Counted from the stretch's first letter, positions 1 through 9,737 are shown. The stretch is DNA of 41,262 bases from Rhodocyclaceae bacterium (GCA_025353195.1 JANXRC010000112.1:1-41262); one strand, 5' to 3'. Numbers and translations: made by a program. The notes: generated by a model not told the origin, from the letters alone.

Positions 1-139
1 CGCAGATCTACCGTGGCCAAGCTGGCCATCGGCTGCAACAGGCGCAAGGCAATTCGCGGCCGTCGGACCTGCCGCAAACCGTTGCCGCCTCCCGATCAGC
101 CTGTCACCGCGCCCAGGTCTAACGGCGGCAATCTGCCAC

Positions 140-2194
140 TCAGCGCTTGAATGCGATTGCCCCGGTCACGCCGCCCGAAGTGCCGTAACCGTAGGTGAAC
201 GCAACGCCTGCTGCCTCGGCATTCGGGCCGGCAAACATGCCTCCGAAAGAACCGCCCAATGTGTTGCCGAGGGGGTTCGCGCAAGTTCCAGTGCAACTGC
301 CGCTGGCGAAGGCGGCGCTGAAGCGTCCCGAGACTGCGCTGAAACCAGAACTGCCACTCATTGAATAGACACTGCCATTCGTATTGCTGGCCGTGATGCC
401 AACAGTCATGTTGCGATTGACGAAATCCGCCGTGAGCATCGCGCTGTTCAGACTCCCATTGATATTGGCATTCACGACCGATCCGATCGGCGAATAGCTT
501 ACCGTACCCAGCGTTGCCGGAAGTGTCTGGGTGGCCTGACCGACTATCCAGGGAAGATTGAAGCCGCTACTGCTCGTATACGAGGCGTAGTTATAGTCGA
601 CCACCTGTGCTCCGCTGCCGTTCCAGTAGCCCCAGCGCAGGTTGCCCGGCCCGCTGTCGGACCCCACCACGACATTGCCTGCAGTGCCCAGACTCGCCCG
701 GCGATTCCCCGCCGGCGGCCCGATCCGCGTCAGCGAGCCGGCCGCGTCCACTTGCACGTCCCAGAATGCCGAGGTTGAAATCACCGACCCGTTGCCGCCG
801 CCAGGATAGTTCGGGATTATTGCGGCAGCGGCCAACTGATTGGGCGGTGTCTGCTGCGGTACGGCGACGGTAAAGGTGCCACCGCCCGTGGCGGCATTTG
901 AACCGGAGAAGGTCAAGCTTGCCTGCGATCCGCTAATCGTTCCCGACACGCTTAGCGTATCAAGAAAGCCTACCGTGTTGCCGGGGCCGCAGGTCGAACA
1001 GCGGAACGCTCCTTGCTGCGTCGGGTAGTCGGCGCGGTTGGCGCTCCCGCTGAACGTTATGGTGCCACCCGAAATAGTGACCGGAATGCCATCCGAGTTG
1101 GACGGGGTACCGACGTTGAAGAACCCTCCCGAGTTATCCTGGAACGCCACGTTCACATAAGCGCGCTGCAGCACCAGGCTGACCCCGAGGACGACTTCGT
1201 TGATCGTGGCGTTTCCACAAGGTCCGTTTGTACAGGCGCTGACCGGTACGGTGCCACCGGTCAGGCGAAAGAACAGGATCGGCGAACTCGTGGTCGGCTG
1301 GACCAGCGTCGTGGGTCCTGATACGGCAACTTGATTGGTCGTCTGGAACGGAACAACCGTTACCACAGTCGGTAGCGTGCCGCCGCCAGCGCTCGAGGTT
1401 ACGCGACTGTCACCATTGGTGGCGCCCTGGCCCGTCTGTGCGACCGTTGTTGAGGACTCCGAGCCGCCCCCGGACTGGGACGAGGAGGCAGTCTGCTGCC
1501 CGCCGCTTGCACGTGCCCGCCCTTCCAGTACGTCGCGCAGGAAGCCCGGCGGTGCGATGATTCGCTGTGGCGCGGCAGCAGCGCTGGGTACCTGGAAATA
1601 CTGGTTGGCGCCAAACAGGCGCTCGCCGGTCTGGTTGGTGACCGCTATGCGGCCGTCGGTTACCGCGCCATACGTCCCGTTGGATGCGACACTGCCGTCG
1701 GCATTCCGGCAGTTGCCATCACAGTGCACCAGCGTGTAGTTGGTGCCTCGAATGCCGATCGTCGATGTCGGCGTCGTGACCTTGTAATCGTTGTCGTGAG
1801 TGAGTTTGCCGATCAGACCCGTCACCGTCCGCATGCCGCCCTTGGCAAGGTTGAAGAAGGCGCGCTGGAAGCCGCCCGGTTCGGCGTTCTTGAACGAGTA
1901 TTCGCTGACCTTGAATGTCGTCTCGGGCCGCAGCGCGACCATCGAGTCGTCGGTGAATAGGACCTGGGCGTTGGACTGTGCTCCCAGTTGCAGCGTGTCG
2001 CCGGAACGCACTTCACTGCCGCGCTGGGCAGTGATGGTCTGTGAACCACGTTCGATCTTCACGTCGCCGATCGCGATCAGCACCCTGCCGGCGACCTCCT
2101 GCGCGTGCAACGTTGATGAGCAGAGCAATGCCGCGAAAATGGACAGCAGCGATGCCGTGTGCGCAGTGAAGATCCTCGACTTACTTGAATTCAT
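140..2194 (-). CDS. FecR-domain protein with signal peptide and a Gly/Ser-rich C-terminal region resembling TbpB-type beta-barrel domains
   Basis: ORF 140..2332; likely start ATG at 2194 (MNSSKSRIFTAHTASLLSIFAALLCSSTLHAQ signal peptide). FecR-like motif GDVKIERGSQTITAQRGSEVRSGDTLQLG...ALRPETTFKV. C-terminus ...GGSFGGMFAGPNAEAAGVAFTYGYG...GAIAFKR resembles TbpB beta-barrel ends (xGPNAxExxG). Confidence 0.8.
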   Translation of the reverse strand: MNSSKSRIFTAHTASLLSIFAALLCSSTLHAQEVAGRVLIAIGDVKIERGSQTITAQRGSEVRSGDTLQLGAQSNAQVLFTDDSMVALRPETTFKVSEYSFKNAEPGGFQRAFFNLAKGGMRTVTGLIGKLTHDNDYKVTTPTSTIGIRGTNYTLVHCDGNCRNADGSVASNGTYGAVTDGRIAVTNQTGERLFGANQYFQVPSAAAAPQRIIAPPGFLRDVLEGRARASGGQQTASSSQSGGGSESSTTVAQTGQGATNGDSRVTSSAGGGTLPTVVTVVPFQTTNQVAVSGPTTLVQPTTSSPILFFRLTGGTVPVSACTNGPCGNATINEVVLGVSLVLQRAYVNVAFQDNSGGFFNVGTPSNSDGIPVTISGGTITFSGSANRADYPTQQGAFRCSTCGPGNTVGFLDTLSVSGTISGSQASLTFSGSNAATGGGTFTVAVPQQTPPNQLAAAAIIPNYPGGGNGSVISTSAFWDVQVDAAGSLTRIGPPAGNRRASLGTAGNVVVGSDSGPGNLRWGYWNGSGAQVVDYNYASYTSSSGFNLPWIVGQATQTLPATLGTVSYSPIGSVVNANINGSLNSAMLTADFVNRNMTVGITASNTNGSVYSMSGSSGFSAVSGRFSAAFASGSCTGTCANPLGNTLGGSFGGMFAGPNAEAAGVAFTYGYGTSGGVTGAIAFKR

Positions 2195-3503
2195 ATCGCA
2201 CCTTGAGAGCAAAGAGATCGCGCGGGAAAGTGTAGAGCTCGATGTTCGAATGGTTGCGTGCAGTAGTGATCTCACCGCGGAAGGACAGGTTACGCGAATA
2301 AAGGTAGGACGCTGCGATATCGATCGCCTCATAACGGTCGGAGCGCTTCACGCCGAGCAGCGCATCGACCTCCTTGTAATCCGAGTTGAGCAGCGTGTAA
2401 CCGAACGACACCCCCCATTCTGCTGCAGGCGTAAAGCTGACACCGATGCGGCCGCCTGATGTTCTCGGTACCAGGTCGTTACGGTTGTCGAGGGTATATT
2501 GCTCGCCGGCATTGAGCGAAACATTCAGAACAGGTTGCAGCGGATGGGCGAACAGCCTTCGGTAGCCGGCGGCCAGGCCGACGAAATCCGCATTTCGCGG
2601 CTGGTTGGGGTTCGCGTAAGTGAGACGCCCCGCTTGCGCACCGAGTGTAAACGCCTGTTGCTCATCGATCTGGTACTGCCATTCGCCTTGGCCGGCGTGG
2701 GTCGCCAGGTAACTGTTGTTCCCCATATGGAGCTGGCTTTCGCTCGCTCCCAGGCGAAGCAGGTGCTTTTCGTTGAGCCACGACGCACCACCGCTCAGAT
2801 TGTAGTTTTCTGAATTGTAGAGATGGTTTTCGGACTTGTCGTTGTACTTGAAGTCAAGCTGCCCGCTGCCGAACAAAGCTATGCCCGGGGCGACCGGGTA
2901 GGAGATGTAGCCGCCTGCTCCGAGGCTTGTGAAATTATCGCGCTGCTTGGTACCGCCTTGCGCGATCAGAACCGGACCCAGATTTGGCAACACGATATTG
3001 GGGCTTGCGACGCCACCATTGACGTTCGAATCAGCACCGATTCCGACCTCGACATACATCGACTGCGTCACCGAATAGCGGGATTCCCGCAACCGGATCA
3101 CGTCCAGAAACCGGTCGATGGTCGCCGCGACATCGGCAGGTGGCGAGAGCTTGCGCAGCGCCTCGAACTCGTCCCTGGCACGGGCATCCTCGCCGAGAAT
3201 GAAGTAGCCCCGGGCAAGTTGAAGCCGAGCCGAGGTGTTGTCCGGAAACTGCAGCAGATAGCGCTCGAGAGCCAGCACACCCTCGCCGGCATGACCGCTC
3301 TCGACCGCCGCAATGCCGAAATAGAAGTCGAACGCCGAATCACCGAACGAATCCCGTGACTGTCTGCCGGCAGCGTAAGCATCGGCCAGCTTGCCGGCTT
3401 CGACCAATGCCTTGACGTCTTCGACCGGGGTGGCGAGGGCGCAAACCGGAAGCGCAAGCGCCGCAATCAGGCAAAGATGGTGCTTGAGTTTCATATTTGT
3501 CAT
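2181..3503 (-). CDS. TPR + outer-membrane beta-barrel protein (surface lipoprotein assembly modifier / DUF560-like)
   Basis: ORF 2181..3704; likely start at 3503 or 3494 (MTNMKLKHHLCLIAALALPVCALA signal peptide). N-terminal TPR-like helices, then a barrel-like C-terminus with many alternating aromatics ending ...LKVRYEFK. Confidence 0.7.
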   Translation of the reverse strand: MTNMKLKHHLCLIAALALPVCALATPVEDVKALVEAGKLADAYAAGRQSRDSFGDSAFDFYFGIAAVESGHAGEGVLALERYLLQFPDNTSARLQLARGYFILGEDARARDEFEALRKLSPPADVAATIDRFLDVIRLRESRYSVTQSMYVEVGIGADSNVNGGVASPNIVLPNLGPVLIAQGGTKQRDNFTSLGAGGYISYPVAPGIALFGSGQLDFKYNDKSENHLYNSENYNLSGGASWLNEKHLLRLGASESQLHMGNNSYLATHAGQGEWQYQIDEQQAFTLGAQAGRLTYANPNQPRNADFVGLAAGYRRLFAHPLQPVLNVSLNAGEQYTLDNRNDLVPRTSGGRIGVSFTPAAEWGVSFGYTLLNSDYKEVDALLGVKRSDRYEAIDIAASYLYSRNLSFRGEITTARNHSNIELYTFPRDLFALKVRYEFK

Positions 3504-3663
3504 TCTTGAAAGGGACCCGAAGTCATTGTTTCTGATCAAGCTACTTCTGTCAATACGGGCTTCAGGGCTGGAATTCTGTCGTTTCCCTTGCAAGTGAGGC
3601 AGATGGCTCGGGCTAGTGCGGCTCATCGCCATCCGACGTCCCGTGACAGTTCGACGGCGTGTT

Positions 3664-5904
3664 TCAGTTCGCCACGCAATCCACGTAGTAGCGCACGGCG
3701 CCATTGCTGGCGTCCTTCACCAAGCCGTGAATGTCGGTCTCGAAACCGGGGAACTTCTCGTTGAACTCGCGGGCGAACTTCAGGTAGCGGACGATCGTGG
3801 CATTGAAGCGCTCGCCGGGAATCAGCAGCGGAATACCCGGCGGATAGGGCGTCAACAGCACCGCGGTAACGCGGTTTTCCAGCTTGTCGATGGATACGCG
3901 GTCGATTTCCCGGTGCGCCATCTTGGCAAACGCGTCGCCCGGACGCATGGCCGGCACCATGCTGGACAGATACATCTTGGTCGTCAGGCGGGCGACGTCC
4001 CTGGCCTTGTACACCTCGTGGATCTGGGTGCACAAGTCCTTGAGGCCGACCCGCTCGTAGCGCGGATGCTTGACCACGAACTCGGGCAGCACCTTCCATA
4101 GCGGATGGTTCCGGTCGTAGTCGTCCTTGAACTGCTGCAGGGCGGTGACCAGGGTGTTCCAGCGGCCCTTGGTGATGCCGATGGTGAACATGATGAAGAA
4201 GGAATAGAGGCCGCACTTCTCGACGATCACACCGTGTTCGGCGAGGTACTTGGTGACGATCGCCGCCGGAATGCCATTGTCATCGGAAAAGGCCCCATCG
4301 ACGTCGAGTCCGGGGGTAATCACGGTGGCCTTGATCGGATCGAGCAGGTTGAAGCCCTTGGCCAGCTTGCCGAAGCCATGCCAGCGCGCGCCGGGCTTGA
4401 GCATCCAGGCGTCGCGCTCCTCGATGCCTTCCTCGGATAGGTCGTCCGGACCCCAGACCTTGAACCACCAGTCGGCGCCCCATTCCTTGTCCACCTTGCG
4501 CATGGCGCGGCGGAAATCCAGCGCCTCGGCGATGGACTCCTCGACCAGCGCCCTGCCGCCCGGCTCCTCCATCATCGCCGCAGCGACATCGCAGGAGGCG
4601 ATGATCGAGTATTGCGGCGAGGTCGAGGTGTGCATCAGATAGGCCTCGTTGAAGACGTCGCGGTCGAGCTTGTTGTTCTCGGCGTCCTGCACCAGGATCT
4701 GCGAGGCCTGCGAGAGGCCGGCCAACAGCTTGTGCGTCGACTGCGTCGAGAACACCATCGACTCCTTGCAACGCGGGCGGTCGGCGCCGATGGCGTGATA
4801 GTCGCCGTAGAAATCGTGGAAGGCGGCATGCGGCAGCCAGGCTTCGTCGAAGTGCAGGGTGTCGATCTTGCCGTCGAGCATTTCCTTGATCTCTTCGACG
4901 TTGTAGAGGATGCCGTCGTAGGTGCTCTGGGTGATGGTCAGCACGCGCGGCTTGGCGTTCTTGTCGGTGGCGAAGGGATGCGCGGCGATCTTCTTCTGGA
5001 TGTTCTTCCAGCGGAACTCCTCTTTCGGGATCGGCCCGATGATGCCGTAGTTGTTGCGCGTCGGCATCAGGAACACCGGGATCGCGCCGGTCATCATGAT
5101 GGCGTGCAGGATCGACTTGTGGCAGTTGCGATCCACCACCACGATGTCCCCCGGCGCCACCGTGGAATGCCAGACGATCTTGTTCGAGGTCGAGGTGCCG
5201 TTGGTGACGAAGAACAGGTGATCGCAATTGAAAATTCGCGCGGCGTTGCGCTCGGAAGCCGCCACGGGGCCAGTGTGGTCGAGCAGCTGGCCGAGTTCCT
5301 CGACCGCGTTGCAGACGTCGGCGCGCAGCATGTTTTCGCCGAAGAACTGGTGGAACATCTGGCCCACCGGGCTCTTGAGGAAAGCGACGCCGCCCGAGTG
5401 GCCGGGGCAGTGCCACGAGTAGGAGCCGTCCGCCGCGTAATGCACCAGGGCGCGGAAGAAGGGCGGCGGCAGCGAATCCAGATAGGTCTTGGCCTCGCGC
5501 ACCACATGGCGGGCGATGAATTCCGGCGTGTCCTCGAACATGTGGATGAAGCCGTGCAGCTCGCGCAGGATGTCGTTCGGGATGTGGCGGCTGGTGCGAG
5601 TTTCGCCGTGCAGGAAGATCGGGATCTCGGCGTTCTTGTAGCGGATTTCCTCGACGAAGGCGCGCAGTTCGGCGATGGTTTCCTTTTCGCGGTTGGCCAG
5701 TTCCTCGTCGTCGACCGAGAGGATGAACGCCGAGGCCCGGCTTTGCTGCTGGGCAAACGAGCTCAGGTCGCCGTAGCTGGTAACGCCCAGCACATCCATG
5801 CCTTCTTCTTCGATGGCGTCCGCCAATGCACGGATGCCGAGGCCTGAAGCGTTTTCGGAACGGAAGTCCTCGTCGATGATGATGATCGGAAAGTGGAAGC
5901 GCAC
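3664..5904 (-). CDS. Orn/Lys/Arg decarboxylase (PLP fold-type I)
   Basis: 746 aa; N-terminal response-regulator-like wing, SWHCPGHSGGVAFLKSPVG, NGTSTSNKIVWHSTVAPGDIVVVDRNCHKS, STQSTHKLLAGLSQAS (PLP lysine). Confidence 0.95.
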   Translation of the reverse strand: MRFHFPIIIIDEDFRSENASGLGIRALADAIEEEGMDVLGVTSYGDLSSFAQQQSRASAFILSVDDEELANREKETIAELRAFVEEIRYKNAEIPIFLHGETRTSRHIPNDILRELHGFIHMFEDTPEFIARHVVREAKTYLDSLPPPFFRALVHYAADGSYSWHCPGHSGGVAFLKSPVGQMFHQFFGENMLRADVCNAVEELGQLLDHTGPVAASERNAARIFNCDHLFFVTNGTSTSNKIVWHSTVAPGDIVVVDRNCHKSILHAIMMTGAIPVFLMPTRNNYGIIGPIPKEEFRWKNIQKKIAAHPFATDKNAKPRVLTITQSTYDGILYNVEEIKEMLDGKIDTLHFDEAWLPHAAFHDFYGDYHAIGADRPRCKESMVFSTQSTHKLLAGLSQASQILVQDAENNKLDRDVFNEAYLMHTSTSPQYSIIASCDVAAAMMEEPGGRALVEESIAEALDFRRAMRKVDKEWGADWWFKVWGPDDLSEEGIEERDAWMLKPGARWHGFGKLAKGFNLLDPIKATVITPGLDVDGAFSDDNGIPAAIVTKYLAEHGVIVEKCGLYSFFIMFTIGITKGRWNTLVTALQQFKDDYDRNHPLWKVLPEFVVKHPRYERVGLKDLCTQIHEVYKARDVARLTTKMYLSSMVPAMRPGDAFAKMAHREIDRVSIDKLENRVTAVLLTPYPPGIPLLIPGERFNATIVRYLKFAREFNEKFPGFETDIHGLVKDASNGAVRYYVDCVAN

Positions 5905-5920
5905 GGCGGTATCCTTCGCT

Positions 5921-6487
5921 CTAGATCTTCGGCAGGGTCACGCCGACCTGCCCCTGGTACTTGCCGCCGCGATCCTTGTAGGAGGTCTCGCAGACTTCGT
6001 CGGCTTCGAAGAACAGTACCTGGGCACAACCTTCGCCGGCGTAAATCTTGGCCGGCAGCGGCGTCGTGTTGGAGAATTCCAGCGTCACGTAGCCCTCCCA
6101 TTCCGGCTCGAACGGCGTCACATTGACGATGATGCCGCAGCGGGCGTAGGTGCTCTTGCCGAGGCAGACGGTGAGGACATTGCGTGGAATGCGGAAATAC
6201 TCCAGGGTGCGCGCGAGGGCGAACGAGTTGGGCGGAATGACGCAATGGTCGCCGTCCATCTCGACGAAGGAATTCGGATCGAAATTCTTCGGATCGACGA
6301 TCGTCGAGTAGACGTTGGTGAACACCCGGAACTCGCGCGAGCAGCGGATATCGTAGCCGTAGCTCGAAGTGCCGTAGGAGACGATCTTGCGGCCATCGAT
6401 CTCGCGCACCATGTCGGGCTCGAAGGGTTCGATCATTCCATGCTCGGCCGCCATGCGGCGGATCCATTTGTCACACTTGATGGTCAT
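5921..6487 (-). CDS. dcd: dCTP deaminase
   Basis: 188 aa; [42 protein letters not shown]. Confidence 0.97.
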   Translation of the reverse strand: MTIKCDKWIRRMAAEHGMIEPFEPDMVREIDGRKIVSYGTSSYGYDIRCSREFRVFTNVYSTIVDPKNFDPNSFVEMDGDHCVIPPNSFALARTLEYFRIPRNVLTVCLGKSTYARCGIIVNVTPFEPEWEGYVTLEFSNTTPLPAKIYAGEGCAQVLFFEADEVCETSYKDRGGKYQGQVGVTLPKI

Positions 6488-6540
6488 GGTACATCCGTAA
6501 AGAGGAGCTCAAGGGGGCGCAGTATACGGCCTGCGCAGAT

Positions 6541-7209
6541 TTAGCACAGCAGTTCGGCCAGTCGGGCGACATCGGCCGGGGCGCTGTCCCGGGCGATGGC
6601 CGCCAGCGGGATGCCGGCAACAAAGCGCGACAGGGTTTCCAGCGTGGCATTCAGTGCAACCGCCGAATCCGGCGTTTCATTGACGACAATCGCCGTCACA
6701 CCAGCGCCGACTCTTGCCAGAGCCTCCAGTGCCGTCAGCGTGTGGCTCAGGCTGCCCAGATAGCTGCCGGCCACCAGCACGCAGGGGAGGCCACTGGCGG
6801 CGATCCAGTCGCGCACCGTGTGCCGCTCGTCGAGCGGAGCCATGACGCCGCCGACGCCTTCAATCAGCAGCGGGCGGTCCGGCGCGGCGATGGCCCTGCG
6901 CGAGAAATCGACGAGTTCAGCGAAATCGATCCGGCGTCCTTCCCGTGCCGCCGCCATGTCCGGCGACAGCGGCGCGGCGAGACGCCAGGGCGCGATGGCA
7001 TCGAGTTCCGCGATGCTGACCTCGCGTCCCAGCGCCGCCAGCAATGCCCCGGCGTCGCTCGCCTGCGGCAGGAGCGGATCGAAGCCGGACAGCACCGGCT
7101 TGATCGCCGCCGGCCGCCGGCCCTCGCCACGCCAGTGCCGCAGCAGCGCGCAGGCCAGCCAGGTCTTGCCGATGTCGGTACCCGTGCCGGTGATAAAATT
7201 TGCGCCCAT
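6541..7209 (-). CDS. bioD: Dethiobiotin synthase
   Basis: 222 aa; FITGTGTDIGKTWLACALL P-loop, IEGVGGVMAPL; adjacent to bioA/bioF. Confidence 0.95.
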   Translation of the reverse strand: MGANFITGTGTDIGKTWLACALLRHWRGEGRRPAAIKPVLSGFDPLLPQASDAGALLAALGREVSIAELDAIAPWRLAAPLSPDMAAAREGRRIDFAELVDFSRRAIAAPDRPLLIEGVGGVMAPLDERHTVRDWIAASGLPCVLVAGSYLGSLSHTLTALEALARVGAGVTAIVVNETPDSAVALNATLETLSRFVAGIPLAAIARDSAPADVARLAELLC

Positions 7210-7257
7210 TCTTCCTCCGCCGCGTCATTCTAGCCGGCGTACCCGTCCCCGTTCGAC

Positions 7258-8562
7258 ATGTCCGACTGGCTCACCAAAGGCCTGCCCCATATCTGGCTGC
7301 CCTACACCCAGATGGCCACCGCCGCAGCGCCGCTGGCGGTGATGGCGACGCACGGCGCACGCATCCGCCTGGCCGATGGCCGTGAACTGATCGACGGCAT
7401 TTCCTCGTGGTGGACCGCCTGCCACGGCTACAACCATCCGCACATCCGCGCCGCCGTCGAGCAGCAGCTCGCCACCCTGCCGCACGTGATGTTTGCCGGC
7501 CTGGTGCACGAGCCGGCGCTGCGTCTGGCACACCGGCTGGCGGCGCTGCTGCCCGGCGACCTGGAACGCGTCTTCTTTACCGAATCCGGCTCGGTGGCGG
7601 TCGAAGTGGCGCTCAAGATGGCGATCCAGTATTGGCGCAACAAGGGACAAGTGGAGAAGCAGCGCATCGTCTATTTCCGCCACGCCTATCACGGCGACAC
7701 CTTCGCCACCATGGCCTTGTGCGACCCCGAGGAAGGCATGCACACGCTGTTCGCCGGAACCATGCCGGACCAGTTGATGGCCGAGTTGCCGACCGACGAG
7801 AGACTGCGCTGCGCCTTCGACCTGCTGCTGGAAACCCACGGCAAACGACTCGCTGCCGTCATCATCGAGCCGCTGGTGCAGGGCGCCGGCGGTATGAAGA
7901 TGCACGACGCGCAGACACTGGCCTTCGTCGCCGAGGCTTGCGCCCGGCACCGGGTGCTGCTGATCGCCGACGAAATCATGACCGGCTTCGGCCGCAGCGG
8001 GCGGATGTTCGCCTGCGAGGAAGCCAACGTGGTGCCCGACGTCATCTGCCTGTCGAAGGCGCTGACCGGCGGCACGCTGCCGCTGGCGGCCACCGTGGCG
8101 CGCCGGCACGTGTTCGAGGCCTTCCTGTCCGACGACCCGTCTGCTGCGCTGATGCATGGCCCGACCTACATGGCCAACCCGCTGGCCTGCGCCGCGGCGA
8201 ACGCCTCGCTCGACCTGTTCGATCCCGGTCACAATTCGCCGCGGCTGGAACAGGTGGCGGCGATCGAAGCGCAGTTGCGCGAACAACTCGCCCCCTGCCG
8301 CGAGCTTGCCGGCGTCGCTGAAGTTCGCGTCAAGGGCGCAATCGGCGCCGTGGAACTGGCCGGCGCCATCGATCTCAAGCGCCTGCGCCAACGCTTCGCC
8401 GAACTCGGCGTCTGGGTGCGGCCCTTTGGCAGCGTGGTGTATCTGATGCCGCCCTTCATCATCAGCGCCGGGGAACTGGCGACACTCACCGCTGCCGTAA
8501 GCCAGGTGCTGACGGAACGCGCAGAAGCCCTGAAAGGGATGCCGACCTGGACACAATACTGA
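7258..8562 (+). CDS. bioA: Adenosylmethionine-8-amino-7-oxononanoate aminotransferase
   Basis: 434 aa; IWLPYTQM, DGISSWWTACHGYNHP, YFRHAYHGDT, SKALTGG. Confidence 0.97.
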   Translation: MSDWLTKGLPHIWLPYTQMATAAAPLAVMATHGARIRLADGRELIDGISSWWTACHGYNHPHIRAAVEQQLATLPHVMFAGLVHEPALRLAHRLAALLPGDLERVFFTESGSVAVEVALKMAIQYWRNKGQVEKQRIVYFRHAYHGDTFATMALCDPEEGMHTLFAGTMPDQLMAELPTDERLRCAFDLLLETHGKRLAAVIIEPLVQGAGGMKMHDAQTLAFVAEACARHRVLLIADEIMTGFGRSGRMFACEEANVVPDVICLSKALTGGTLPLAATVARRHVFEAFLSDDPSAALMHGPTYMANPLACAAANASLDLFDPGHNSPRLEQVAAIEAQLREQLAPCRELAGVAEVRVKGAIGAVELAGAIDLKRLRQRFAELGVWVRPFGSVVYLMPPFIISAGELATLTAAVSQVLTERAEALKGMPTWTQY

Positions 8563-8579
8563 AGGCGCATCTCGCCGCA

Positions 8580-9737
8580 TTGAGCGCTGCCCAGCGCCTG
8601 CGCCGCCTGCGGCCGTGGCACTGGCACGCTGGGGCTTTGCGCGATGCCGATGGCCGCGCCCTGATCGACGCCTCGTCGAACGACTATCTGGGCCTGAGCC
8701 AGCATCCGCTGGTGAAGGCGCGCGCTGCGGAATGGGCGCAGCGCCACGGCGCCGGAGCGCCTGCCTCGCGCCTCGTCACCGGTACGCGCGAAATCACCCT
8801 GGCGGTCGAAGAAAAGCTCGCCACCTTCAAGCGCTGTGAAGCCGCCTTGCTGTTCTCCAGCGGCTTCCAGGCCAATGCCACGGTGATCCCGGCGCTGAAG
8901 AGAGTTATGCGCAGCGGTATCCCCGGGGACGGCGCCGGTGATGCGGCGATTTTCAGCGACGCGCTCAATCACGCCAGCATGGTGCATGGCTGCCGGGTCG
9001 CCCGAGCGAAGACAGAGGTCTTCCGCCACAAGGATCTCGATCACCTCGATCATCTGCTTCAACAGCATGCGGGCCGCAAACTGATCCTCACCGAGTCGGT
9101 GTTCAGCATGGATGGCGACCGCGCCGATCTGCCGGCGCTGGTGAAACTGGCCGAGCGCCACGGCGCCACGCTGTATGTCGACGAAGCCCATGCCACCGGC
9201 GTATTGGGGCCACAGGGACGGGGACTTGCGGCTGAATGCAGCGGCGGTGTGGATGTCGTGATGGGCACGCTGGGCAAGGCCTTCGGCGCTTTCGGCGCCT
9301 ACATCGCAGGCTCGCGGACGCTGATCGACTATCTGGTGAATTGCTGCCCCGGCTTCATCTACACCACCGCGCTGCCGCCTGCGGTGCTCGGCGCCGTCGA
9401 CGCGGCGCTCGATCTGGTGCCGGGCATGGACCAGGAGCGGATGCGGCTGGCGCAGAATGCGCAGCGCCTGCGCGACGCGCTGGCGCGGCACAACTACGAC
9501 ACGCTGGGTTCCAGCACGCAGATCATTCCCGCCGTGATCGGCTGCGAAGAGGACGCGCTGGCTGCCGCCGGGCGACTCGAAGACGCAGGAGTTCTCGCCA
9601 TCGCCATCCGCCCGCCGACGGTACCGGACGGCACCAGCCGGCTACGCCTGACCCTCAGCAGCAGCCTCGGCGAGGCCGACATGCAGCGACTGCTGGATGC
9701 GGTCGCCACATGCCTGCCGGTAAGACCGCAAGGCTAA
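8580..9737 (+). CDS. bioF: 8-amino-7-oxononanoate synthase
   Basis: SNDYLGLSQHP, VFSMDGDRADL, DEAHATGVLGPQGRG, GTLGKAFG, AIRPPTVPDGTSRLRLTLSSS. Track start is TTG at 8580; BioF-like residues (LKAHLAAL) continue upstream without ATG or GTG, so the true start is uncertain (CTG 8559 or 8547 possible). Confidence 0.95.
   Translation: MSAAQRLRRLRPWHWHAGALRDADGRALIDASSNDYLGLSQHPLVKARAAEWAQRHGAGAPASRLVTGTREITLAVEEKLATFKRCEAALLFSSGFQANATVIPALKRVMRSGIPGDGAGDAAIFSDALNHASMVHGCRVARAKTEVFRHKDLDHLDHLLQQHAGRKLILTESVFSMDGDRADLPALVKLAERHGATLYVDEAHATGVLGPQGRGLAAECSGGVDVVMGTLGKAFGAFGAYIAGSRTLIDYLVNCCPGFIYTTALPPAVLGAVDAALDLVPGMDQERMRLAQNAQRLRDALARHNYDTLGSSTQIIPAVIGCEEDALAAAGRLEDAGVLAIAIRPPTVPDGTSRLRLTLSSSLGEADMQRLLDAVATCLPVRPQG
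8902..8938 (+). repeat. Small dispersed repeat, copy inside bioF
   Basis: GAGTTATGCGCAGCGGTATCCCCGGGGACGGCGCCGG; 35 of 37 positions match the reverse complement of 15875-15911. Confidence 0.88.

Noticed and set aside
1-119. Possible C-terminus of a plus-strand CDS (frame 3 open from the window edge to TAA at ~119)
   Set aside because: Only about 39 codons are visible (…QIYRGQAGHRLQQAQGNSRPSDLPQ…), insufficient to support a gene call.
4280-5847. Long ORFs antisense to or in other frames of the decarboxylase (378 aa -, 411 aa +)
   Set aside because: High-GC shadow ORFs; the 746-aa decarboxylase frame has clear family motifs, these do not.
6687-6716. bioD contains CAATCGCCGTCACACCAGCGCCGACTCTTG, close to the dispersed repeat core
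   Set aside because: The encoded ARVGAGVTAIVVNE aligns without length change to the normal BioD region (e.g. ARGLxVAGVVVNE), so it is more likely native sequence resembling the repeat by chance.
7225-9491. Long minus-strand ORFs (451 aa and 420 aa) opposite bioA/bioF
   Set aside because: Compositionally biased antisense shadow ORFs with no recognisable domain.
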